From contig CAJJDO010000027.1 of the NCBI GenBank assembly GCA_905183005.1, forward strand, positions 231,918 to 295,917: a DNA stretch of 64,000 bases. The letters are read 5' to 3'. Of this stretch, positions 1 through 11,100 are shown piece by piece. Source of the stretch: Paramecium pentaurelia (taxonomy: Eukaryota; Ciliophora; Oligohymenophorea; Peniculida; Parameciidae). Under the pieces are notes generated by a model. It made no database searches. It worked only from the letters and a program-made list of their open reading frames with translations, and was not told where the DNA came from. Numbering within the stretch: position 1 is the first letter of the stretch; each line of letters opens with the position of its first letter. A program made the position numbers and the translations under genes.

Positions 1-678
1 AAAATAACCTTAATAAAACTTTATAAACTCATTTGTTAAAATTTGAAAATCTTTGTCTTATGCTTCTAATAATTTTTTCATTTTGGCAATATTATCTTAT
101 TATTTTATGTTTTCTTATTTAAGTTTATGAATAGTCCTTTCAGAAATTTTGATGTATTACTTCATTTCTTCATCATATTATTTTTTTAAACTTTCAAACA
201 TCAATTAATTCTCATTTTAGATTTATATTATATTTTTATTTAATTCTTCTTGTACTGCTATCTAAACTTTTTTATCAAAATTAATATTTGGATCATTTGA
301 ATCATTCTTTAACTTTTCTATTTCTTCTAATAATTATTTATTCTTTTATTATTCTTCTTCAAAAATCTTAGTCATTTTTTTCAAACCAATAATATTAAAT
401 GATAATTAATCTAATTCTTGATTAAAATTTTTTATCAATTTTTAAAACTATTTCTTATAGTTTTAATTTATTTCTTTTTCATCTTATTCTTAATTTTTAA
501 TAATATTTCCTTTGGCTAGCTTTTCTAAATCTTCTTTGACTTTTATTTCTAATTCAGATTTTGCTTTTTCAAATTATTAATACAACATTTTATGTTATTA
601 TTAATACCTTTATCTTGTTTCTTTTACTATATCTTCAAATTTGGGTTATGGTTTATTATTTCTAGCCTTTTTTTTCAT
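1..678 (-). CDS. coiled-coil protein, 3' end cut by window edge
   Basis: Reading table 6 from the ATG at 676-678 gives an open frame to the left edge with no TGA (226 codons visible). The protein begins MKKKARNNKPQPKFEDIVKE and is almost entirely K/E/Q/N/L-rich, with heptad-like spacing of L, I and F from about residue 20 onward, which indicates a long coiled coil. There is no recognisable catalytic motif, signal peptide or membrane segment. Many glutamines are TAA or TAG, so the frame would be shredded under the standard code. No intron is required in the visible part. The function is unknown; a cytoskeletal or basal-body structural role is common for such proteins in ciliates but is only a guess. 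The C-terminus lies outside the window. Confidence 0.75.
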
Positions 679-1096
679 TAAAGATATTAAAAATAAATAA
701 ATAATTATTTAATCTCTATTTCTATTAAATAATAAGTCTATTTTTTATTATTAATTATATACAATATTTATATACTATATTTAAAGAAGTTTAATACTTT
801 TCTAAATGTATTAATCAATATTCCATCAGCAAATATTCTTTTTAAGGAATTTCTAATTCTTAAGTATCTCTCTATCAATCTTTATTATTTCACCAATTTT
901 GATTTCAAAATGAATTAAAAATAAACAAAACAAAACAAAAGACATTAAAAAATTAAGAATTTAAAGTATTTATCTATTATACTTATAAATATATAATTAA
1001 TAATAAAAAAGATTTATATTTAATAGAAATACAAATAGACAATCAATAATAACATTAGACTTTCTTAATATTATTATTAAATAATATATAATTCTT
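679..1096. other. intergenic, between divergent coiled-coil genes
   Basis: This is AT-rich sequence between the divergent starts at 678 (minus) and 1097 (plus). A TGA-free minus-strand frame of about 75 codons exists around 700-910, but it has no convincing ATG and no continuation, so no gene is supported. It must contain the 5' control regions of both neighbours. Confidence 0.5.
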
Positions 1097-1834
1097 ATGC
1101 AGCAAAAGTTAGAAGAATTAGAGAAGTTAAATAAATAATAACGAGCTTAACTTGAACAAAACAATCAAGAAATTACAAAATTAAAGAAAGACCTTGTTGA
1201 TCTATAGAGTAGTTATGAATAATAACTCAGTAAAGAAAGAATAAATAGCCAATAAGAATTAAAGAATAGAATAACATAAATGTAAAATGAAAATACATAG
1301 AGATTTAAAGATCAAAAATAATAACATGATGTTGAAATGGAATAGTTTAAGAGGTCATTTGAAAGGAATATTGAAAAACTTATGAAAGAAAAATCAGCAT
1401 TATAAGAATAATTGACAAATGCAGAAATTGAAAAAATATATTTAAAATAATCAACATAATCATTATCAGAATGTAAAGATTGCATTAAAGATTTATAAAA
1501 TCCCAATGTCGTTAAAGAAACTTTGGAAAAGCTTTAAAAGAGATTAAAAGAATGTTAAGAATAAATTAAATAATTGTAAATATAACTCAAAGACATATCT
1601 GAATTAGAATATAAGGCCAAGGAAATGTCATAAAAGTATTAATAATAACTTTACAAAATGAAAGAAAATTTTGATAAACAAGAAAAAGAATTATAAAATT
1701 AATAGGCTTCTTTTAATGAAATTACCAAGAAATTTGAATAAGAATAATAAAAAAATCTTTAATTAAAAGATGAATTTGAAAAAGAGAAAATGAGATTACA
1801 GGAATAAATTAAGTCCCTTTAAAGATCAAGATGA
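1097..1834 (+). CDS. coiled-coil protein, copy 1
   Basis: This intronless gene of 245 residues under table 6 runs from the ATG at 1097 to the TGA at 1832-1834. It begins MQQKLEELEKLNKQQ and is a nearly continuous coiled coil (K/E/Q/L heptads). The only interruption is a short cysteine-containing segment, SECKDCIKDLQNP, near residue 120, whose CxxC might be a weak metal or disulfide site. There is no membrane segment or signal peptide. The function is unknown. It is identical to the gene at 2357-3094, and the pair is probably one gene duplicated by the assembly (see the repeat entry). The start is the first ATG after an A/T leader; no earlier in-frame ATG is obvious. Confidence 0.7.
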
Positions 1835-2356
1835 TATAGCAACAATATATTTTAGCTTTAAATATAGAAAAGATTTTTATAAAAATTATTATAACAAGCC
1901 CATTTAAATGTTTATATATATGTTTAGAAATGTAGTCTTCATAATTTTTAAATGAATAATAGGAATTATTTTTCTTCTTCCATTCTTTGAATATTATTTT
2001 AATAATTTTATTCATACATTATATCTTTTTAAAAAGAGTTTAAGTTCTAAAATTTTTATTTTTGCTTTCATTAGGTGAGTTTAAAAAATTCCTTTGTGTA
2101 AAACTAGGTTTTATTTTTAGAATTCACATAGATCATCAATTTTTGTTTTAGTATCTTAATTTCTCATGTTTTGAGACTTAGTTTAATCAAAAGTAAAAAT
2201 TGAAATGGAATTTTAATTCTGTAGAGTTCATTGTAAATATTTTAATTTAATTTAAGTATAAAATAAAGGATTAGTACTAAAGATATAAAAAAATCTTTAT
2301 CAGAGAGTTTTTCTCTAATCATTAAATTTTTAAGAGGATAATATAAATATNTTCTT

Positions 2357-3094
2357 ATGCAGCAAAAGTTAGAAGAATTAGAGAAGTTAAATAAATAATA
2401 ACGAGCTTAACTTGAACAAAACAATCAAGAAATTACAAAATTAAAGAAAGACCTTGTTGATCTATAGAGTAGTTATGAATAATAACTCAGTAAAGAAAGA
2501 ATAAATAGCCAATAAGAATTAAAGAATAGAATAACATAAATGTAAAATGAAAATACATAGAGATTTAAAGATCAAAAATAATAACATGATGTTGAAATGG
2601 AATAGTTTAAGAGGTCATTTGAAAGGAATATTGAAAAACTTATGAAAGAAAAATCAGCATTATAAGAATAATTGACAAATGCAGAAATTGAAAAAATATA
2701 TTTAAAATAATCAACATAATCATTATCAGAATGTAAAGATTGCATTAAAGATTTATAAAATCCCAATGTCGTTAAAGAAACTTTGGAAAAGCTTTAAAAG
2801 AGATTAAAAGAATGTTAAGAATAAATTAAATAATTGTAAATATAACTCAAAGACATATCTGAATTAGAATATAAGGCCAAGGAAATGTCATAAAAGTATT
2901 AATAATAACTTTACAAAATGAAAGAAAATTTTGATAAACAAGAAAAAGAATTATAAAATTAATAGGCTTCTTTTAATGAAATTACCAAGAAATTTGAATA
3001 AGAATAATAAAAAAATCTTTAATTAAAAGATGAATTTGAAAAAGAGAAAATGAGATTACAGGAATAAATTAAGTCCCTTTAAAGATCAAGATGA
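2357..3094 (+). CDS. coiled-coil protein, copy 2 (identical to 1097-1834)
   Basis: This is the same 245-residue coiled-coil protein as the gene at 1097-1834, shifted by exactly 1,260 bases. Its upstream region is truncated by the n at 2351, only five bases before the ATG, so this copy has no native promoter in the window. That supports the view that it is the same gene seen at the start of a second contig. It should be counted once in any gene tally. Confidence 0.6.
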
Positions 3095-3751
3095 TATAGC
3101 AACAATATATTTTAGCTTTAAATATAGAAAAGATTTTTATAAAAATTATTATAACAAGCCCATTTAAATGTTTATATATATGTTTAGAAATGTAGTCTTC
3201 ATAATTTTTAAATGAATAATAGGAATTATTTTTCTTCTTCCATTCTTTGAATATTATTTTAATAATTTTATTCATACATTATATCTTTTTAAAAAGAGTT
3301 TAAGTTCTAAAATTTTTATTTTTGCTTTCATTAGGTGAGTTTAAAAAATTCCTTTGTGTAAAACTAGGTTTTATTTTTAGAATTCACATAGATCATCAAT
3401 TTTTGTTTTAGTATCTTAATTTCTCATGTTTTGAGACTTAGTTTAATCAAAAGTAAAAATTGAAATGGAATTTTAATTCTGTAGAGTTCATTGTAAATAT
3501 TTTAATTTAATTTAAGTATAAAATAAAGGATTAGTACTAAAGATATAAAAAAATCTTTATCAGAGAGTTTTTCTCTAATCATTAAATTTTTAAGAGGATA
3601 ATATAAATATTAAATATTTTGAAAGCAGATATATATTCTTCCTATTTATTAGCTTATTTGAGACAAAAAATCAATCTATAATAATTTTAAGAATAATATT
3701 AAATAGATTTAATGTTAAATTATTGTATTATTATACTTATGATATTATATT
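3095..3751. other. 3' flank, no gene supported
   Basis: AT-rich sequence between the coiled-coil gene and eL21. The part up to 3610 is the second copy of 1835-2350. On the minus strand the ATG at 3275 (and its twin at 2015) opens a frame beginning MNKIIKIIFKEWKKK, but under table 6 it has no TGA and runs on antisense into the coiled-coil gene. I therefore leave it unannotated. I see no RNA gene. Confidence 0.45.
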
Positions 3752-4258
3752 TCAAATAATTTCTACAAATGCTTTTGGATGTTAAAAGACTGTAGCTGTA
3801 GGTTTGACAATTTCAGCAGTTCTTGGTAAAACAGGTTGTCTTTTAGTTGAGATATGTTATTTCAATTTATTAGCTTCAGTCTTTTTTTTATCATTTTCTT
3901 AAACTCTTTTAACAAATTCTTCTCTGCATTTTGATGGTCTCAAATGATCAGCTCTAACATGAAATCTTTTCTCAACATATCTTCCTCTTACTCTTCTTTA
4001 TAATGAGACACCAATTCCTCTTGGATTAACATTGAATACTCTAGCTGTTCTTCCATGATAATATTAAAATGGTACTCCTTTATGTTATGCTCCATCAACC
4101 AAAATATCAACGAAATCACCTATTATAAGAAATACTATAAAATTTATACCTCTTTTGAATGTTTAGAGTGTTTTACGTATACTTATGTTGCCATGTCCTC
4201 TAAATGGTTTTGCAAACTTGCTTCTTGTTCCCTTTTTTAAACCATAACTATGTGTCAT
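3752..4258 (-). CDS. RPL21: 60S ribosomal protein eL21
   Basis: This is a 158-residue large-subunit ribosomal protein, close to the usual length of about 160. It starts MTHSYGLKKGTRSKFAKPFR, matching the family opening (GxRxGTRxxFxxPFRxxG). Further family hallmarks are KRGDFVDI, GxxHKGVPxxYYHGRTxRVFNV, and VxKRFHVRxxHxxPSKxRxxFxxRVxENxxKKxEA. A 30-nt intron at 4120-4149 separates FKR from GDFVDI. It begins GTATAA and ends AATAG and is a stopless multiple of three, so failure to splice would insert ten residues rather than create a stop. The gene lies 118 bp downstream of eS26 on the same strand. It is expected to be an essential, highly expressed cytosolic translation protein. Confidence 0.95.
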
Positions 4259-4376
4259 TGATTGAAGATATTAATTTTTTTTTAAATTATTTATAGAAAT
4301 ACTAAAAAAATGGATTCAAGATGCTTAATAAATGAAATAAATGAATATTTTATAATGTATGTTTGTATTAGATATA

Positions 4377-4777
4377 TCATTAAGCTGCAACTGGAGCTTA
4401 TGGTTTTGGTGCATCTTTTTTTTATGTTGATTATTAAACAGGTCGTTTTCTTTCAATGACACGAATTTTTCTATCTTCAGCTGATCTCACTCTAACGATA
4501 CGTGCATGGATAGCACAAGAAATGCAATACTACTTTAATTTATTAACACTACTTGAAGTTTATCAAATAATTTTGGAATTGACTATTATTATTTGGATTC
4601 ATAAGCAGAAGCTTCCAAAATGTCTTTCTTTGATGATGCATCAACAATATCTCTCACTGTGAATCTTTTGATGGCCTTATCTTTGCCAACTAATCTACAA
4701 CAATTTGAGCATGTGACTGGCTTGACATGACCTCTATTTTTCTTTGAACGACCATTATTTCTTCTCTTTGATGGCAT
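4377..4777 (-). CDS. RPS26: 40S ribosomal protein eS26
   Basis: This is a 125-residue small-subunit protein that lies at the mRNA exit channel. The N-terminus MPSKRRNNGRSKKNRGHVKP is diagnostic. It is followed by the zinc-binding CSNC and, after the intron, YCISCAIHARIVRVRS, giving the four family cysteines. The C-terminal tail is basic then P/A-rich, as in other eukaryotes. The intron is 4530-4552 (23 nt, GTAGTG...AAAGTAG). Its acceptor is a tandem AAAG/TAG: using the first AG (20 nt) would add one Gln, while the second restores KLQYC as in the family. The start ATG is unambiguous. Confidence 0.95.
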
Positions 4778-4843
4778 TTACTTAGGAATTATTTCTTTTT
4801 TTAATAATTTATTTAAAAGGATTTAATTTTTTTTTCATTTTAT

Positions 4844-6577
4844 TCAATTTTACAAATGTAACAAGCATTAATATTCATTTGGCAAATAATTAATCATTTC
4901 TTTTATAGTCTCCCATCTCATTCTACTCTAATATTTTCTATCTATCACAAACATTGTTGTCAATATTCTCTTCTTTTATCTAAAATATTTTATAAGTGGT
5001 AATAATAATTATTTAGTAACTCTTTCATAATATTTTTAATCTCTATTTACATTATCTAATATTCCAAATTCAAATATTGTATTCTATTTTATTAATTATT
5101 CAATTAATTGATCATAGAATTATTTACTAGAATTACTTAATTCACACATATCACAAGAAATTATTATTGAATTACTATCTTTAGCATACCAATTGAGATA
5201 TTAAATAAAACATCCTATTTCTCTTTGAATATCAAGATAATCTTTCTCTGAAATTTAATAAATTGATCTATAATAATAATATTTCAATTACTTTTTTTCT
5301 GAAATTAAATAATTCATAGCTCCTTTTGAACAGACTGAATTATATCTTGGAATCAAAGAGTAATTATTATAAGTAAAAGTGCCTTTTTTTATAAGAGTTT
5401 ATTAGAATTCATGAATCATCATAATGAAAGAGAATAATAGAAATTTTACATTATTTGAATCATCTTCTTATTAAATATCTACTTTCAAAGATTAAAACAA
5501 TTTACAAGTTGTAATTGTTTATAATAAAATTATCAATCCTTCTTAATATATATCTTATGGATCTTCATGATGTAAATTTATATCTAAATTAAGTTCTTAT
5601 CTTTTTATATCTAATTCAAAATGAATTTCTAAAGGCATTAAAGATAATAAGATGGTTTGAATTTTCTTATTATTTGTTAACAATATTTTAATAATTAATG
5701 AATTAATCTTACTCATTAATTAAGAACAATTTATTTATTCTTCATCATAAATCAAGGCATAATCTAAAATTATTTCATCAGGATAATCATTCATAGATCT
5801 TTAAATTTATGAATGCAATATTTCAAATTAAGCAATCAAATTATCCTATCTTTCCTTAAACCATTCATTATGAATAAACAATTCTACTGATCTAAATTAT
5901 TCTTCACTCTCTTCAAATATTTTAGTATGTATTTTTAATTTTATTATTGAAGGAAAGTATATATAAATAGTATCATATTGATTTTCCAAAATCATTTCAA
6001 ATAACTCTTATTAATCATATATATTACTAAAATATTATTAATTATACTTATAATCACCCATTTTATTTAACAATTAAGTTAAATTTCTCTTTAATAATTA
6101 TCTCTCTAATTCTAAACTACTACATTCAGCATTTTAAATTGGGTCTCTCCATTAAAGTGTTAATTCATATTGATTCTAAATTGATTCATAATATAATTAT
6201 ACCACTTCTTGTATTTCAAAATAAAAATAATTGCTATTATCAGATTATAACCATTTTAATTTAAATAATGCTTATATATCTTCATTAGAAAAGAACTTGA
6301 ATTGAACTTCTTAAAGATCTTTAATTATGTCCATATCAAATAGTATTTTCATACCTCCATATAAATTAAACAATGTATAATTCTCTTTTGGAATATTCCA
6401 AAAATTAACAATTATTGTTTTAGCCCAAGGTAAAGAGACAGCAGTTTCTTCTTATTTTAAAAATAATATCTCCTCTAAAATGTCAAATTATAAAAATTTG
6501 AATTGATATATCTCCTTTGTACTAATATTTTCGAGAGTGTTACATTTATCCTCTATATGTTAGACTGATTTGATCAT
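4844..6577 (-). CDS. hypothetical protein, 577 residues
   Basis: One uninterrupted table-6 frame runs from the ATG at 6575-6577, which is preceded in frame by a TGA, to the TGA at 4844-4846. No intron is needed. The protein begins MIKSVQHIEDKCNTLENIST. It is rich in Y, Q, N, I and L, with no signal peptide or clear membrane helix. Cysteine pairs such as SCDMCEL near residue 470 are isolated. Stretches around residues 20-110 and 430-570 have the alternating hydrophobic look of a folded alpha/beta protein, but I recognise no family. It sits 66 bp downstream of the eS26 start, on the same strand. The function is unknown. Confidence 0.75.
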
Positions 6578-7245
6578 GAGATATCATGTATGCTGAATAG
6601 TCATCAATATTATAATTAAACATTAAATTATTTAAAATAAAAAAACAAATTTGTTACTTTTTATTTACAAAATCATCTATTTCCTAAATATTCAATTAAA
6701 TTGCTTTTAGATCAATAAATAAACTTTATACAATTAATGTATATTTTATTTGTAATATCTATAAAATATGAATCCAATAATATCTATGTGAATTTCAAAG
6801 AGTAAATATATATTAATGCAAGCATTATAAAATTATAATGATTTATGTTTAGGCCAAATAGAATAATTGAATGATTAAAATAATCACTTAAACTACAATA
6901 CATATATAAGTTTGAAATATAATGATCCAATTAAAAAAAGAATTGCTTAGCTAAAAGCTTATATATAATTGAAAAGACTTACATTTTTTTGACAATTTTC
7001 TATTCAATAATGTTTATTTATTCTTCATACATAAGAATTTTAACTCCAGAACAATATATATATATATAATTTTAATTTAAAATATCTTTTCTCAAAACCA
7101 AAGTTACTCAAAAATAATAACTATATTGTTATAGATCAACGTATGGATAAAAAGAAATTAATCGGATTTTTAAATATTTTTACATAATGAGTATATATAG
7201 TTAGATAAAATTAGAAATGATATTATAATTTATAATATATTATAA
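6578..7245. other. intergenic, no gene seen
   Basis: This 668-bp stretch is very AT-rich. It contains (TA)n-type runs near 7050-7070 and no frame with convincing coding composition in either direction. It lies upstream of the gene at 4844-6577 and downstream of the histidine kinase. No tRNA- or snRNA-like element was recognised. Confidence 0.5.
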
Positions 7246-9655
7246 TCAGTAATCATTAATAGGAAATAATACATTCAAAATACTTCTAAGTTCATTCTAA
7301 TCTAAAGGTTTAGTTAAGTAATAATCCATGCCTGCTTCATAACTTTTAAGTTTTGTATCTAGATCACAAAATCCTGTATTAGCAATACACCAAGCCTTAT
7401 TTATTATTTATTATTTCATTAAATGTTTCAATTCTTTAACTGTTTTATAACCATCTTAAATTGGCATATTAATATCCAAGAATATCAAACTGTAATATCG
7501 ATTTCCACATTTCTTGCAAGGATGATGTTTCTTATGATTTACAATTTATATTGCTTCCTTTCCATTATAGGCTGAATCACATTTTGATTAATATTTAGTC
7601 ATCAATAATTTCAGACATTGTATATTAAAGTATTCATCATCTACAATTAATACTCTTGAACAACAGTCACTGTTGAGACTGCATTGTACAATAGATTACT
7701 AAAATTTTGGACTTAAGATAGGAGGATGAATAGATGAAAAACTATCTTCTTCACTCTAATTTTTGTTTTCTTGATATGCATTTATTCTATTTGTAGATGG
7801 TAGTTTAAATTATTATTATGAATTATTCTGAGTTTATATTAAACTCTTTTATAATTGTATTTTTTAAATAGATTATCCTTTTACTTAATCTTCAAAATAT
7901 GTATTAGCAGATATAAAACGAATTGTCTATGTGCTCTTCTTAATGAATCCTGATGATTATTTTCTCATAAATTCCTTTGACATTTCCAATTAATGATTCT
8001 TTATATAAAAGCTAAATTAACATCCTTTATTATCATTTCTACTAAGTTAAATGGAATTATTCTTTCCACTCATTTATTTTACAAGTTAATTTGATATTCC
8101 AAGTCCCAATCCAACTCCAACTGATTATTCTGAAACTTTTACAAATTTATTAGATTGCAACAATGAATTCATATTTTCTGCTTCCTATTCAGTCTATACA
8201 ATATAGTATTACATAATACCATTCCAATTCCATTGTCTGTAATTGAGATAAAACATTCTAAAATATCATTCAAGATTGTTATATTTATTGAAGATTCAAA
8301 TGTATATTTGACTGCATTTTACATTAATTGAAATAATACTTATCTAAATCTTATTTTATCATTAACCAATACATTCGATTATAAATCAAAATGATATTCT
8401 ATTTTAATGTTTTTATTTTCAATACTCTCATTAAGTAATGATACAATAAATCGAATTTCAGATTCTAAATCTAACTCTTCTAATTTCAAACTGAATTACT
8501 TTAAATTTATTAAATTATAATCTCTAATTGTCCCAACAATTAAATTAAGTTATTCACTATTAATTCTTATTGGTTCTAAATATTTACATTTAAAAAATGA
8601 ATTGACATTGTCATCATTTAATGCCATTTTAGTAAAAGTTATTATGCTATTTAAATTTGTTCCCAATTCATGTGATAATGATCTACACATATCTATTTCC
8701 ATTGATTCATCTATTTCTTCTTTATCATTAATTTTTAGAGGTAAAACAAAAAATTGTAATTAAAAGTATTTAATTCCATCTACTACAATACAATTTATTA
8801 ACATAACATTATTTTCATATTTGAAATACTCATTTTTTTCTATTGTTAAGAGTAGTTGCTCATCAATTTACATTTATAATACTATTATTCTAAGTTCACA
8901 TTATTTTAACGTAGTGTATTAAATATAATTACAATTTAAATTTAAAAGTATTTCAAATGCTTAATTATATTAATTTTGATGAGTTATCAAATCTGCAAAA
9001 TTAATTTGTGTTTCTAAGAGTTCAAATTAATCATTAAATAATAATGAATTTTGTGGTATATTTAATCTCTTCGTTGAATTTGTATGAATAAAATTCTATT
9101 CTTGTTTAAGTACATCAACTTATATATTTATTGAACATTCTTATTAACTCTTTTATTGATCAGCTTCAATACTATGTCGTTGTTATATACATCTTTCTCT
9201 AAATAACCATAAACTAAAAATAGCTAATTATACAATAATTATAAACATCTATTCATAATCAAGCACAATCTATTCAAAATTAAAAATGAATAGACTCATT
9301 TAACCTAAAATTAGTATAGGTTAAGGCTTCTTTTTTAAGTCAATATTATTAAATAATATTTGGGTTAATAATAAAGTGCAAAGAATGTATTCTTATTTTA
9401 TTTAATATGCAAACCAAAAGGAGATTATTTTAATTGTGAATCCAATTATATGAAAAATTTAATTTCTCTGTTCATTTTTGAGTATTACAGGCAAAACTTC
9501 AAAAATTATACTGCTAGCATAAAGTACAGTTATCAAAGATAATAAAATAATTGAAATGGCTAATAATTGATAATATATAAACCTTGATTAATATATATTA
9601 GGTAAACTAGTTGACAAACATCACTGAATAAAAGATGCTATTTTCCAATCAACAT
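7246..9655 (-). CDS. hybrid sensor histidine kinase with C-terminal receiver
   Basis: This 786-residue protein follows the two-component phosphorelay pattern. Several hydrophobic helices fill the first ~190 residues (for example ISIILLSLITVLYASSIIF), so it is membrane-anchored. The dimerisation/phosphoacceptor box is SLSHELGTNLNSII with the catalytic His. The HATPase domain shows an N box (LFQLMQNAVKYT), a G1 box (ITDNGIGM) and a G2 box (GVGLGLGISN). The receiver at about residues 650-786 has the acidic pair in VLIVDDEY, phosphoacceptor Asp in IFLDINMP, IANTGF, and Lys in YLTKPLD, so all key residues are intact. Introns are 9560-9582 (23 nt) and 8194-8219 (26 nt). The second falls inside the G1 region, and splicing it removes a TGA. 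The first begins GTT, less usual than GTA. The ligand is unknown. Confidence 0.92.
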
Positions 9656-9703
9656 TTTATATTGATATTATATTATTTTCAAAATTTTATTTAAAAAAAT
9701 GAA

Positions 9704-10115
9704 TCAAGATAAATACTGAATGAATTTATTTAAATATATAGGAAGAATTTTTATATTTTTTTTTATAATATTTACCTTTTCACTAAAATTTCTAGAGTTT
9801 AAAATTACATCATTTGAATAAAATTTCATATTTAAAGGAAAATATTTAATCATTAATTGGTTCTAATTAAAGTTGTGGAACTCTTTAATATTTTATACTT
9901 TTAATGTATTTTTATATACCAAATTTTAAATTGGCATTCAAATATTTTCTTTAATTTTATTCCTAACTTATAATCAAATTTCTAAATTTTTTATAATAGA
10001 AAGAATTAAATCCTTAATCAAATTATTTATTTCATAATTGCCATAAGGTAATTTTTCATTATTTAAAATTAATTGAAATATATTAAGAAAATCTAATTAC
10101 TTACTTTCTAGAATA
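9704..10115 (-). pseudogene. possible decayed coding fragment upstream of the histidine kinase
   Basis: In one minus-strand frame the sequence reads like protein (LDFLNIFQLILNNEKLPYG, then MPIQNLVYKNTLKVQNIK and FHNFNQNQLMIKYFPLN) but is broken by two in-frame TGA codons. The longest ATG-initiated piece is 77 codons, 9937 to 9704. No intron with GT..AG removes both stops. It may be a relic of an older or longer gene, or AT-rich noise. The rest of the gap 9656-10413 shows nothing. Confidence 0.25.
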
Positions 10116-10413
10116 AATCAAAAAAATTAATTGTATTTTATTATATTAAATTTATATTATTATTGCTAAGGGTAAAATCGAAATTTTATTGATAATTAAA
10201 TAGAGATATAGCATTTCTAGAGCATTTCTAAAAAATATTAAAATTTTAGTATTTATTTAAATTGAAGTTTTATTAAAAAATAATATGAATAATAAGTTAA
10301 CTAATATTATTAAGATTCTTGTTTATTGACATAAATCAAATTATGATGATATTATTTATATTGATTCAATGAATTTAAAAGAAAATAAATGATAATATTA
10401 AATTTAATATAAA

Positions 10414-10874
10414 ATGGTTTATCAGTGGACAAACTTTGTCTGGGAAACCAATGCCTGGTGGTTGAGAAGAATCAGACCTGTATTTTAAACAATTCTATTA
10501 TTAAGTTTGTTGTATTGGGAGCTTTTGCATTCACAGCATTCTATGGAGGTAGATATTACTTTTTCGGGAAATGGGCTTATTATAAATAAAGATAATTCAC
10601 AGAGGCTGAATTAGTTGCTTAAGCAGAAGTTAATAAAAGGTTGTGTTCATACTTAAATACATTAGGAATTGGGGTTATGGTGTTTGGTACAAACCAACCC
10701 TTGAAAGAAGCAGAAAGAAATTATTATAAGATGCACTTAAAGGTATTAGATAAATGAAATATTTTAGATAAATATAGATATGCAATGACATGGGAGGAAT
10801 TATTTTATGAAGATCCAAGACCAGTAGAGGAAATTCTTGAAGAAGAGAACTCATGGGAAGAATATGAAATTTGA
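10414..10874 (+). CDS. small single-membrane-span protein, unknown
   Basis: The 127-residue protein is encoded in four exons. Introns are 10480-10505 (26 nt, ending AAG), 10640-10665 (26 nt) and 10743-10767 (25 nt); together they restore one frame and remove a TGA at 10755. It begins MVYQWTNFVWETNAWWLRR and has one membrane helix (FVVLGAFAFTAFYGG, about residues 23-38). An aromatic/basic stretch (RYYFFGKWAYYKQRQF) and NWGYGVWYKP follow, and the tail is acidic. The W/Y-rich, short, single-span design resembles accessory subunits of mitochondrial respiratory complexes, but no family is recognised. An inner-mitochondrial-membrane role is only an inference. The first intron boundary is the least certain. 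Confidence 0.7.
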
Positions 10875-11100
10875 TAAGATTAAATATTCTAAAATATAAT
10901 TATATCTAAATATCTATTGTTATAATATATAATTGACAATGATATCTATTTTGTTAAATTATAATTTACGTTTTTAATTATATATATATTATGTATTGTA
11001 AAATATTGATTTTGAAAATAGAATGTTAATTTATACTTGAAATATATTATAATTAAGATTATGATAATAAATATAATATTATAATTATTATAATATGTTA

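Larger units (their letters stand above)
1092..3610. repeat. perfect 1,259-bp direct duplication with one N at the junction
   Basis: Bases 1092-2350 and 2352-3610 look identical base for base (period 1,260), and base 2351 is a single n. The first copy is preceded by unique sequence and runs exactly to the n. The second copy starts exactly after the n and then continues into unique sequence at 3611. This is the geometry of two assembly contigs whose ends overlap but were joined with a placeholder instead of being merged. If so, the real locus is 1-2350 joined directly to 3611 onward, and one of the two coiled-coil genes does not exist. A true tandem duplication with zero divergence is the less likely alternative. 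Confidence 0.9.

Noticed and set aside
1312..2015. Minus-strand frames opposite the coiled-coil gene and its 3' flank
   Set aside because: The first is antisense to the coiled-coil gene. The frame starting at 2015 has no TGA before it runs antisense into the same gene, so it has no proper end.
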